Assembly (NCBI GenBank): GCA_028829895.1
Contig: CM054178.1
Location: 68,376,835 to 68,440,834 of the forward strand
From: Sinotaia quadrata
Lineage: Eukaryota; Mollusca; Gastropoda; Architaenioglossa; Viviparidae
Length of the DNA stretch: 64,000 nucleotides
Direction of reading: 5' to 3'
Shown here in pieces: positions 30,873 through 41,131 of this stretch. Position numbers and translations under genes: made by a program. How positions within the stretch are numbered: the stretch's first letter is position 1; each line of letters starts with the position of its first letter. The notes under the pieces were generated by a model. The model was not told the DNA's origin. It ran no database searches and saw only the letters and a program-made list of their open reading frames with translations.

Positions 30873-32162
30873 CAGGGGTGCACAAACTTTTTAGGCCAGA
30901 GGGCCACATTTCCAATTGATAGTGCATGGAGGGCCGCAAGTCAAATTGCACATGGATGACAACAGAAATAATGAAATACATTCGTTTTTGCCTTATTAAC
31001 CTAGATTTAGTCTTTATTAGTGAGAAGGGTGAGCCTGAATGTTGTTAACAACTTTATCAATATTTGGTAGTCGCCAGCCTCAAAATCGAACAGAGATTGT
31101 TGTCGTCAAATTCGATCTCAGCTTGTTCTTGTTCATGTTCATTACTGAAAACGTTTGTTCACACAAGTATGTGCTGCCGAATTCTGACAACAACTTGCAA
31201 GCCAAGTCCTTGACATTTCTGTTTGTGCTCGAGCTGAGACTTCCATAAAATGTTAAAATGTTGTTCTGCTGAAATGATGACTTCAGTTCAGGTGAACATT
31301 GAAGATCAATGACCATCAGTAAAAGGCCCTGATGATTTGGCAACAATATGTGCTACTTTGCAACTTGCACGAGCAAAATACTTGTTTTCTTCAGACTTTT
31401 TGTGAAGAAATGTTGCTGTGCTGACAGACCTTTTAAAAGTTGCTCAATTTTGTTGTTTCTCCAGTGCCTTTTAAGTCATCAAAAGTCGCAGCTGCTTTGT
31501 TTTGTAATGCCGCTTGCAGTTGAAGTCCTTCATCACAGTAACAGACTCACAACAAATTAAGCACATAGCTGCTCCATTAAAATGCCGCATAAAGTATTTA
31601 GCCTCCACTCTTCTTTAAACTGACGATTTTCGTCTTCAATTTTACGCTTCTTATGCGCAGGTTTCTGACGTATTAACAAAGGGCAGTAGTTTAAAAACAA
31701 CTTCACTCCGAAACAGTGTTCATTCATTCCAACCAGACATCCACAGCCACATATTCACACACACTGACTGCACCATCCTTCCCCCCTTCCCGTGTCACCT
31801 CACCCCATCCCCAGACTGAACTTTAGCTGGCTGCCTGCCGACTTGGGTTTAGATATAGACCTCTTTCTAATGCTATTTGATGTCGCCATACATCAAAGAT
31901 GTGCAGATACTACTATTTCAACAGTATACCTTTGATCAGCTGAACTGAACAATGTGCCCAATACACAGCCTCTCACCTCAATACCGCATCCAGCGTTTGT
32001 TTTCAACACAGCACAAGATGCTTCCACGGGAAAGCAAACCACTGTTCTACTCCCTTGTTCAGATTAATGTTAAAAGCTCCTTGCCTGTTACAAATAATGG
32101 TAACATCCTAAAGTCTTCTGGGGGCCGCATGCGGCCCGCGGGCCGCGGTTTGTGCACCCCTG
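30873..32162 (-). mobile_element. hAT-superfamily DNA transposon, 1290 bp, defective
   Basis: Terminal inverted repeats of 15 bases (CAGGGGTGCACAAAC at the left, its reverse complement at the right end) are flanked by a perfect 8-bp target-site duplication TTTTATAT (30865-30872 and 32163-32170), diagnostic for hAT insertion. Subterminal GGCC/GGGCCGC-rich blocks are present at both ends. On the minus strand, 31346-31080 encodes the end of a hAT transposase dimerisation region (FGSTYLCEQTFSVMN, KNKLRSNL), resembling GTF2IRD2/ZBED-like domesticated and mobile hATs. The rest of the transposase is missing or disrupted, so the copy is non-autonomous. It lies in copy B of the segmental duplication only. 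Confidence 0.93.
31080..31346 (-). pseudogene. hAT transposase C-terminal remnant
   Basis: Open frame of 88 codons inside the hAT element. The recognisable hAT dimerisation motif is LACKLLSEFGSTYLCEQTFS, with KNKLRSNL just after. The catalytic core is not present in this frame. Upstream DNA (31350-31680) probably derives from the same gene but is broken. Confidence 0.8.
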
Positions 32163-32199
32163 TTTTATATTCTTTAACTTAGTGTCGATGGGTCACTTA

Positions 32200-32545
32200 G
32201 AGTTATCTAAATTGCAGTATAGAGGTTAATGAGCTATCTAATTTGCAGTTTACACTGGTTAACGACCTAATAAAGTGCAGTTTACAGAGGTTAGCGAGCT
32301 ATTAAAATTGCAGTTTACAGAGGTTAATGAGCTATCTTAATTGCACTTTACAGAGGTTAATGAACTATCTAAATTGCAGTTTGCAGATGTTAACCATCTA
32401 TCTAAATTGCACTTTAAGAGGTTAATGAGTTATCTAACTTGCAGTTTACAGATATTAACGAGCTATATAAATAGCACTTTACAGAGATTAATGAGCTATT
32501 TAAATTGCAGTTTACAGAGGTTAACGACTTATCTAAAATGCATAT
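32200..32545. repeat. Minisatellite, ~33-bp unit (copy B)
   Basis: Ten or so diverged units with TTTACAGAGGTTAA and GAGCTATCTAAATTGCA; partner of 18196-18440. Unit number differs between copies. Confidence 0.85.
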
Positions 32546-32659
32546 ACCGTCGTTTTCGCACAGATATCATTCTTTACCTTGTCTTTATTGCCGGCCATTG
32601 CAGAATTGAACACCAGTCTTTGACAAAGATCCTGTTGGACATGCATTAAATTAATATAG

Positions 32660-34140
32660 TATTATAAATATATTAATGAGTTGTCTGTTTTGAGTGATAG
32701 TATTATAAGTATATTAATGAGTTGTCTGTTTTGAGTGATAGTATTATAAGTATATTCATATTAATAAAATGGCATTACACCTTCGATATGTAATACAATA
32801 GCTGTATTGACAGTAGATTCTCACTATTATATTTTGAGTTTTGAAATTTATTTACAACATATAAAAAACTTATTGCAGCCAGAAGCAATTGAAAAAACTG
32901 GATGCTGCAATTCAGTGGATTAGAACATGTTGCAGCAAGTAGATTAGAAAAACAACTTGTTGCAGCCAGTAAGTTAGAAATAAAACCACTTTTGCATGGT
33001 GCAGCTGAAGTGACAGAATAATTGCGACAGGAATGGAATGTAAATGGTTGAGAGCACACAGAATTCCATCAACGTTACCTTACTGTCAACGAGTTACCAT
33101 GACATAGCTATTTTTATTTAAAGTACGGTTTAAATTAGTTACCGATATGCATGATAGAGACCACATCAACCTGTTTCATCAATAGCCGTTGAACTATTAC
33201 TAATAGTACTTTATTCTGTGGCCACATTCCATAATTAATTATTAGTTATAGCGGACATAGATATAACTTTTAGGTAACAGGCTTGAGGATACTGACTTTA
33301 AACACTCTGATTCTGTCATTAGAAATTGTATATTCACAAAGTTAACAGAATGCATTTGAATAATAGTTAGGAATGAACACAGGAAATGTATAGCCACTAG
33401 TAAAGAGAGTAAGTATAGCTGGTACTGTAAAGGTACATCTACCACTGTACACAGCAGAAGTAAGGAGAGTAGTGATATAAGACATTAAACATTTTAAATC
33501 ATTCGAGGAATGGATATTTCACATTTATCAGTAAAAAACTTCATGTATTTACTTTACGGACAGAGCCAACCTCAATCAAGAGTGTCCCGACTCACCTGAT
33601 GAACAATCAAGCTTTCCAAGAAAACCAGATGTGCACCAGGACGTGAAACATTCTAATGTTGTCGCAGTTATTTTTAGGTTAATGAATTTATTTCTACAAC
33701 AATTTTCTGACATAAGTTAATTTCACGATAAGTTATTATTGCCTTATTACTAACTATAAGTCCCTTACCTGAATAACAGACGTGTGGGTACAGATCTGCA
33801 AAGGTCACCCCGACAACGAAATGTGTGCAGCCGCCTAATAATGTAAATATCTTCCGGTTTGCTGGAGCCATGCAGTTTATGTATATCAGATTGGGCAATT
33901 TAAGAAACCACACGAGCCTAATGGAATGTAAGAGTTTGCTATGCACACTTACACAGTTGTGTCTACGGTATTATGCTGTGGTCATTGTAATTTAATTTTT
34001 AACGTCTTATCTAAAAACTAGTCCTGATTTATCTTTATTATCAGTGGATTCCACAGGTTCTTGATAGCAGTATTGACTATTTTATTTTATTTTATTTTAT
34101 TGTTGTTAAAATTTGACATGAAAAGGAACCTGCATGAAAT
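32660..34140. other. Duplicated non-coding block (copy B)
   Basis: Very similar to 18640-20040. Short frames such as 33445-33242 (-) are preserved in both copies only because the DNA is recently duplicated; no domain is recognised. Confidence 0.5.
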
Positions 34141-34224
34141 TCCCATCGCTGTACAGTTTGCATTTACGCGTTTTATTTACATAGATAATAAACGTGGGCT
34201 GTACGTGATGGCAAGAAAAGAAAT

Positions 34225-34226
34225 GT

Positions 34227-34257
<31 letters not shown>

Positions 34258-34361
34258 AACAAACAAACAAACAAACAAACAAACAAAGAAATGCAGAAAG
34301 AAAGAAAGAAATGCAGAAAGAAAGAAAGAAAGAAATGCAGAAAGAAAGAAAGAAAGAAAAA

Positions 34362-34413
<52 letters not shown>

Positions 34414-34418
34414 AATGC

Positions 34419-34453
<35 letters not shown>

Positions 34454-34457
34454 AGGA

Positions 34458-34489
<32 letters not shown>

Positions 34490-34528
34490 AAAAGAAAGAA
34501 AGAAAGACAGACAGACAGACAGACAGAC

Positions 34529-34562
<34 letters not shown>
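34225..34562. repeat. Compound purine microsatellite (GAAA, AAAC, GACA, GATA)
   Basis: Long interrupted GAAA array with repeated AATGCAGAAAG interruptions, (AAAC)n at about 34256-34286, then (GACA)n and (GATA)n. Long open frames on both strands here are artefacts of the repeat. Confidence 0.97.
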
Positions 34563-34563
<1 letters not shown>

Positions 34564-34896
34564 ATTGTTCTCCAAAAAGTACGACTTATAATTTTGAATC
34601 TTATACAGCTGTCCACATTGTATAAACACGGCCCAATACCCTTGCCTACATTGGCATGAAATACATTACAAATGTGTCGTGTTGTGTTTTCATGAAACTT
34701 CTAACTGATATCTCTCTTATCTCAGCGTCCCGATAATGTCGCCTTGATTGTCACCAGTCTTAGGCATGTGATAGACGTTATAGATGAATGCTCAGAGCAA
34801 CCTCTTATTTTACAGCCGGGGTTACATTAAGGTTACTGACGTGATAGACTTACACTTAGCGAAGACAATGAGTCACACCAAAACGAGCAATCAAAG

Positions 34897-35009
<113 letters not shown>

Positions 35010-35949
35010 CTATCTATCTATCCCTCCATTCATACGTCCGTTGTTTCACACTTTATCATATCTATGCCATTGATCTTTATAAGTCCATTTCACAAACTTT
35101 ATCACAGTTATACACTTTCTTCTGACGCGTGCTGTGTAAAGTGTAGATACTAGTGATAGAAATTTAAAAATAAATAAATAAAAGTTAGTTAAAATAAGGA
35201 TACCTGTAAAAGTCAAGAGGCAAAAAACCACATATATTTGTCAGAATACTTTTGGCAATTAACTCCTCTCGTATAAACAACACCAACGATGTGAAATAAA
35301 GCATTTTTCGCTGCCGGAAGTATGTTTGTCTCTCCGTTACGGATGCAGTGTGTCTACCTACGTGTCAGCACAACGGTCAAGAGGTGCTATGAGTAGTCAG
35401 TTCAGGAATAGTGGAAATGTCTAATTAAAGCAAATCAGGCCTGATGGAAGCAGCGGTACATGGTATATGCTAATATATGACAGGGCGCGTGACAGTTTAA
35501 CTAAAGAACTAGAAACATGAATATTTATCTTCTAAATATTATGAATCGCGTAAAAAAATGTAATGCATTTTAGTTAATGTTGCCGTTTATAAGTAGGGTA
35601 AACGTTTTGAAACATGATCTGCAGTGTCAAAGATGACCGATATTCAGCTTCATACAGGAATGAAATGGTTGGCTGGAATGCGCGAAGAGCTTTGCCCTGA
35701 TGGCCGATTGCAATCTGAAAATCTGTTTATGAATTAAACGTCTAATGTCGAGATTTTGACCGAAAGCCATGACATGCGAGGGGTGTCGCAAAGGATTTGT
35801 TCGAAGATTGTTAACTGGTGGTCGAAACCATGGCGACCCTTCTGAATACCCCCGGAAACACCCTACCCCCAATGTCAACTGGCCTTCCACATTCCAGACT
35901 GAAAAAGATGAAATAAAACACAGATCTGATGATATTGCAATCTACCAGC

Positions 35950-36580
35950 ACTTAAATTACAGAACACAGATCTGGTGACATTCCAACCAGCCAACACTGA
36001 AACGACCGAATAGATATTTGGTGACATTCCAGCCAACCAGCTCTGAACCAACAGAACACATATTTGGTGACATTCCAGATAACCAGCTCTGAACCAACAG
36101 AACACATATTTGATGACATTCCAGATAACCAGCTCTGAACCAACAGAACACATATTTGATGACATTCCAAATAACCAGCTCTGAACCAACAGAACACATA
36201 TTTGGTGACATTCCAGATAACCAGCTCTGAACCAACAGAACACATATTTGATGACATTCCAGCCAACCAGCTCTGAACAACAGAACACATATTTGATTAC
36301 ATTCCAGCCAACCAGCTCTGAACCAACAGAACACATATTTGATGACATTCCAGCCAACCAGCTCTGAACCAACAGAACACATATTTCATGACATTCCAGC
36401 CAACCAGCTCTGAACCAATAGAACACATATCTGTTGATATTCCAGCCAACCAGTTCTGAACCAACAGAACACATATTTGATGACATTCCAGATAACCAGC
36501 TCTGAACCAACAGAACACATATTTGATGACATTCCAGATAACCAGCTCTGAACCGACATAACACATATCTGATGACACTT
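35950..36580. repeat. Minisatellite, ~45-bp unit, about 14 copies
   Basis: Units with CCAGCTCTGAACCAACAGAA, CACATATTTGATGACATTCC and AG(C/A)(C/T)AA. The period is a multiple of three, so all minus-strand frames stay open for up to 229 codons, but the predicted peptides are pure repeats with no domain. Confidence 0.95.
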
Positions 36581-37525
36581 GATGATACAGTACTGAAATT
36601 GCGATAGAGAAACGAATTTTATTCAGAGCTGAAAACTTTCTACTACATGTGAACTGGTGTCTGCGAGTGTGAACGTTGTGCGTACGCGCTGTATGAATGT
36701 ATAAGTGGTTGTTTAAGTGTCCGTTTATGTGCTTGTTTAAGTGTTCGTTTATGTGCCTGTTTAAGTGTCCGTTTATGTGCTTGTTTGAGTGTACATTTAT
36801 GAGCTTGTTTAAATGTACGTATAATTAATAATATTAATAATCATAACCATTAACTAGGGTGGCTTTGAGTCACATTACTTAAATATTTTGTTACTGAAGG
36901 AATGTGCTATGTCATATGTAATTTGTTAAACCTTGGGATTGCATTATAAGGATTTTACATAGATGTCAGTTTAACTCCATTTACGAGACTCTGCTTATGA
37001 GCATTTCGTTTTGGTAATCAATTGACTCGTAAATCGATGAATGCCTGTATTTGTTTCGTTAATAGCTCTTTACTGTAAGAGTGCAACATTCGAGGTCAAA
37101 ACGCCCTTGACCTATTCTACATGACGTTAATCACATGTAGAACCAATCAATTCTGACTGAAATCGTCGGCCGGAAATGACTGAACAGCACTCTCATCGAG
37201 CAAGTGATTTTGGTATTACGGGCATAACAAACAGTACGAAACAAGCAAGAGTTGTGTCCCTTCATATTACTTTAATTATGACTTTTGTTACGAAAAGCAC
37301 ATGAAGGGACTATTGTGGCTTCACCATGACAAGCTTATGTAGAAACGATTATTGCTTATCTCTAATAACTCCATTTCTGTTCTCTGATAAGAATAATCCT
37401 GTGATTTGTATTGACACTAATCTGTTGAGTTGTGTTTTAGGATATAGGACTGTATAGGTATTAAAATTATTTGAATGTAGGTTCGTGGAAATAGTGCTGT
37501 CAAGTAATCTTTTTTCATTGTATTT
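36581..37525. other. Unassigned sequence
   Basis: Contains a ~24-bp minor repeat (GTGTCCGTTTATGTGCTTGT) at 36705-36815 and a family R tail fragment at about 36825-36880 (CATAACCATTAACTAGGGTGG). No gene recognised. Confidence 0.5.
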
Positions 37526-37529
37526 GTTA

Positions 37530-37900
37530 AATGTATATTTGATTGTTGATTTAATAAGTGTATGTTAAATTGACTGAATTTCCTAAAGATATTGATAACT
37601 TTATGTTGGAGAAGAAAGTGGGTGGATGTGAGCTCACTAAATATAGATTAAAATACAGATTTATTTTCTCCATTAAGAAGTTTTCCACCTATGGAAATAT
37701 TGTGTGACCATAAATGTTTGTCTTTAATGTTGTGGAAGAGAGAAAACGTTTACAGCGCTCGCGTATTCGCCAACTGAGAGAAATGAGAGATGTCTGCTGG
37801 AGAATTATTAGCAACATAAATTAAGATTCTCATCACTTGTAATTAGTTATGGGTGATTAATTAATAATATTCATAAACATTAACGTGGCGGTGTTGGCGT
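37530..37900 (+). mobile_element. Family R repeat, right segments
   Basis: GTATATTTGATTGTTGATTT, AAAGTGGGTGGATG, CTATGGAAATATTGTGTGAC, GAGAGAAAACGTTTACAG and ATCACTTGTAATTAGTTATG, in the same order as at 28860-29310. Confidence 0.72.
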
Positions 37901-37904
37901 CACA

Positions 37905-38470
37905 CAGTGATAAAGTTATTACCGCTCCACTCCTTCACTCAGTAAGCAGTGACAAAGCTGTTACTGTTTCACTCATTAAGCAGTGACAAAGCTGTTACTG
38001 TTTCAGTTAGTAAGCAGTGACAACGTTGTTACTGTTTCACTCAGTAAGCAGTGACAAAGTTGTTACTGTTTCACTCAGTAAGCAGTGACAAAGCTGTTAC
38101 TGTTTCACCCAGTAAGCAGTGACAAAGCTGTTACTGTTTCACTTAGTAAGCAGTGACAAAGTTGTTACTGTTTCACTCAGTAAGCAGTGACAAAGTTGTT
38201 ACTGTTTCACTCAGTAAGCAGTGACAAAGTTGTTACTGTTTCACTCAGTAAGCAGTGACAAAGCTGTTACTGTTTCACTCAGTAAGCAGTGACAAAGTTG
38301 TTACTGTTTCACTTAGTAAGCAGTGACAAAGTTGTTACTGTTTCACTCAGTAAGCAGTGACAAAGTTGTTACTGTTTCACTCAGTAAGCAGTGACAAAGT
38401 TGTTACTGTTTCACTCAGTAAGCAGTGACAAGGTTGTTACTGTTTCACTCAGTAAGCAGTGAAAGCATTT
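37905..38470. repeat. Minisatellite, 34-bp unit with internal hairpin, about 16 copies
   Basis: Very regular units: CAGTGACAAAGTTGTTACTG plus TTTCACTCAGTAAG. The first 20 bases are a near-perfect inverted repeat (CAGTGACAA / TTGTTACTG), so each unit can form a hairpin. Confidence 0.95.
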
Positions 38471-38599
38471 ATATTGTTCCACTGTTCTACTCAGTAAATC
38501 GTGACAAAGCTCATAATGTTCTACTTCGTAAATTGTGACAAAGTTTATAATGTTTCACTGTTGCATTCACTAATGGAATACTGAAGTTGGCGGGGTAAG

Positions 38600-39205
38600 T
38601 TTGCCTGTGTCTGTTTCTAAACTGAATTCAGTATTTCATGTCAACGTGACATGACCTTCGGGTACTGCACATGATGATATTAAGTAACAAAGTTTTTAAA
38701 ACAACAAACAACTCAGGTCAAGAATATGCTAGAACTAGCTGATGTCATCCAAACCAGTTTTAACTGGATGAGTAGTTTTTCTAACTAATAGTCTCACACT
38801 CGTTCATAACAATTTCCTCCAAAAGGGATAGACCAAAAAGATACTTTGTTGAAGCAAGGTCTATATTCAAATCACTTTGAGTTTGATTATGTTAATTTGA
38901 CTGCTTATATCTATGCTAGGATAAACTGAATGAGCGTTTAACGTTTAATCAGACATTGTTTTAAAGTTGTCAACACTCTTTTGATTATTTTCATTATGTT
39001 GTATATTTCATTGAACATTTTTATTTTTAAATCTATTAACATTATAAAATTATTAAAACCTTATTTTTGTAAAATAATGGGTGGATGGGGGCTCGTTAAA
39101 TTAAAATAAAATATAGATTTTTTATTACTCCTTTAGAAAGAAGTTTCCCCCTGCAGAAACATTATGCAACAGTAATTGTCAATATTATTATTAATGACAA
39201 TATTG
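38600..39205 (+). mobile_element. Family R repeat, older full-order copy
   Basis: Shows the family segments in order: CTGTTTCTAAACTGAATTC, ACGTGACATGACCTTCGG, AACAACTCAGGTCAAGAATA, ATCCAAACCAGTTTTAACTG, TATGCTAGGATAAACTGAAT and AATGGGTGGATGGGGGCTCG. More diverged than the copies at 27-29 kb. It supports the segment order of the family. Confidence 0.65.
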
Positions 39206-39479
39206 TAATTCAACATCAGACATTTAACCACATTACTATAAAAACGAGAAAAATATATAAAAGTGTTTTATTAAATATAATACAAAATTAATTTCCGATG
39301 GATTAATAATTTCTTTTATGAAAATGTGTCAAATATTTTTAAAATATTTAATGTAAACCTGACAAAGTGTTAATATGTGCAGTAAAGTAACAATAATTGT
39401 AAAAGGGAATTTATAAAATATTAAGAAAGTATTTAAATCAATCTTCAAAGATGACTTTTAAATGCAAGCAAAATCAAAG
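39206..39479. other. AT-rich sequence, nothing recognised
   Basis: No coding or repeat feature beyond low complexity. Confidence 0.4.
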
Positions 39480-39619
39480 AACACTTTACGGTAAGAAATA
39501 TGAAAAAATGACATAGTCAGCTAAAGTATTGCATTAAATTAAATAATTGTAAAATTCTTGATTATTCAAAGGAACATCAGAATGTATTTTTCAAAGGAGC
39601 ACTTTAATGTAGTAAATAG
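39480..39619. repeat. Minisatellite, left part (interrupted by LTR)
   Basis: Units with TTGATTATTCAAAGGA(A/G)CA and ACTTTAATGTAGTAAATAG. The array resumes at 40617 after the LTR insertion. Confidence 0.7.
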
Positions 39620-40616
39620 TGTGGAAGACTGGTTAAGATTTAGTTTTTCTGTTCATGTGTACAGCATGTTACTTGTAGGCCTATCAGCAAATTACGTCAG
39701 TGATCGCTTTCTTTGTTTTTAAATTGCACGTCACGGAACGTTGTCAGTGCTGACGTGTAGTGTTGTGTTAGAGTTCGTGCTATTAGGGAATTATTAACTA
39801 AAGTTGACATTTATGTATTTAGGGAGGAAATAGTTTATAGTATGTATTTATATATTTTTGTATGATAGCTTATATTATTATTTTTTAGTGCATTTTATGA
39901 TTTATATTTGTGAGCATGGTCCCTTCCTCCCCCCCCTACATAATCACATGAATATAGTTACTTATTTTATTTTGTACTTTATCTTGTAAATTATATGGTA
40001 GGAAAGAGTTGTGTTTAAAGAGTAATTAATGTAATTTCTTGAGTTACTATAAACATTATATAACTGTAAGTAGTTTAGTAGTAAGTTACCTCTAAAGTAG
40101 GAAAGCACAGAACAAACCGTTAGTTCATATTTTTTCTTTGTGCATAGCAAATTGCCGTTTGAGGTTAGCTTGGCGTCCAGCGCTTTCAGGATATACAGGA
40201 CGTTAGGAGTGTGTGTGACAGTAGAATTTTTGTATATGTACTGTTGTATTTTCCTTTCAGGATATACAGCACGTTAGGAGTGTGTGTGAGACAGTAGTAT
40301 TTTTGTATATGAAGAGTTGTCTTTTTCTTTCAGGATATACAGCACGTTAGGAGTGTGTGTGAGACAGTAGTATTTTGAGACAGTTGTCTTTTCCTTGTCT
40401 TTGAGAGCCATGTAGCGAAGAAGAGAGAATGTGTTGGCGGGCCAACGCGGCCACGCCGCCAGGAATAACAGTTGTCTCTTGTAAAACACAGTGTCATGTT
40501 GTCATCTCTTGCTGTGGCTGTTGTCAAGCGTGTGACGTATTGTCCTCCATCATCATCGCGTTTGTCATCTCCCATCCTGTGGTGACCCATAACACTACAC
40601 CCGACACTCCGTCACA
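39620..40616 (+). mobile_element. Solo LTR, 997 bp, with 4-bp target-site duplication
   Basis: Begins TGTGGAAG and ends TCCGTCACA (TG...CA ends), flanked by ATAG on both sides (39616-39619 and 40617-40620). The flanks rejoin into a normal unit of the surrounding minisatellite (GTAGTAAATAG + CAAAATGCTTG), which confirms the insertion borders. Inside are three ~67-bp repeats at about 40185-40390 (AGGATATACAGCACGTTAGG core). No internal region or second LTR lies nearby, so this is a solo LTR. A short frame at 40429-40617 has no recognised domain. LTR class is inferred; a 4-bp duplication is common in Ty3/gypsy elements. Confidence 0.75.
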
Positions 40617-40870
40617 ATAGCAAAATGCTTGATTATTCTAAGGAACTTTTAATGTAGTAAATAGCGAAATGTTTCCTTATTCAAAGGAGCACTTTAATTT
40701 TGCAAATAGCGAAGTGCTTCAGTATTTAAAGTACCACTTTAATATAGATAAATAGCAAAATTCTTGCGTAGTCAAAGGAACACTTGAATGTAGTCAATTG
40801 TAAAATGTTTGATTATTCAAAAGAGCATTTTAGTAAATAGCAAAATGCTTGCGTAATCAAAGGAAACAGT
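40617..40870. repeat. Minisatellite, right part, ~55-bp unit
   Basis: Continuation of the 39480 array: AATAGCAAAATGCTTG, ATTATTCAAAGGAGCACTTT and TAATGTAGTAA motifs in about five diverged units. Confidence 0.75.
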
Positions 40871-41131
40871 AAAATACTAACATATTAGTTAGACATATAC
40901 AGGCAGAAATAACATTTTCAATTAAAGCTTAAAATCCCTTAAAAATAAACAAAAATCTAGACTGAGGATACATTCAACCAAAGTAACATAATAAGATAAA
41001 ATACTACCGTAATTTAAGTAACAATTTGAAATATTACGAATTTGCAGCGCGTAACATGTTACAAATGTTACTTTGAGATACGTCTTGGCAACACGTTGAT
41101 AGATTCGGTCCAGTGAGCACGTCCTAGCTCG

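Noticed and set aside
31039..31248. Plus-strand frame inside the hAT element
   Set aside because: Antisense shadow of the minus-strand transposase remnant.
33242..33445. 67-codon minus-strand frame conserved at 19222-19425
   Set aside because: Conserved only because of the recent segmental duplication; no domain and no codon-biased substitution pattern that I can see.
34173..34629. Phe/Leu- and Lys/Glu-rich frames up to 150 codons
   Set aside because: Pure GAAA-type microsatellite translation, as also at 20910-21255.
35875..36578. Frames up to 229 codons on the minus strand
   Set aside because: Consist entirely of a ~45-bp minisatellite; all three minus frames are open, which is typical of repeats rather than genes.
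37905..38470. CRISPR array
   Set aside because: Units are contiguous with no unique spacers, and the host is eukaryotic; it is a minisatellite. The same applies to 1668-2130 and 63571-63712.
40429..40620. 63-codon Cys-containing frame as a secreted peptide gene
   Set aside because: It lies inside the solo LTR and ends close to its border; no signal peptide or family similarity is visible.
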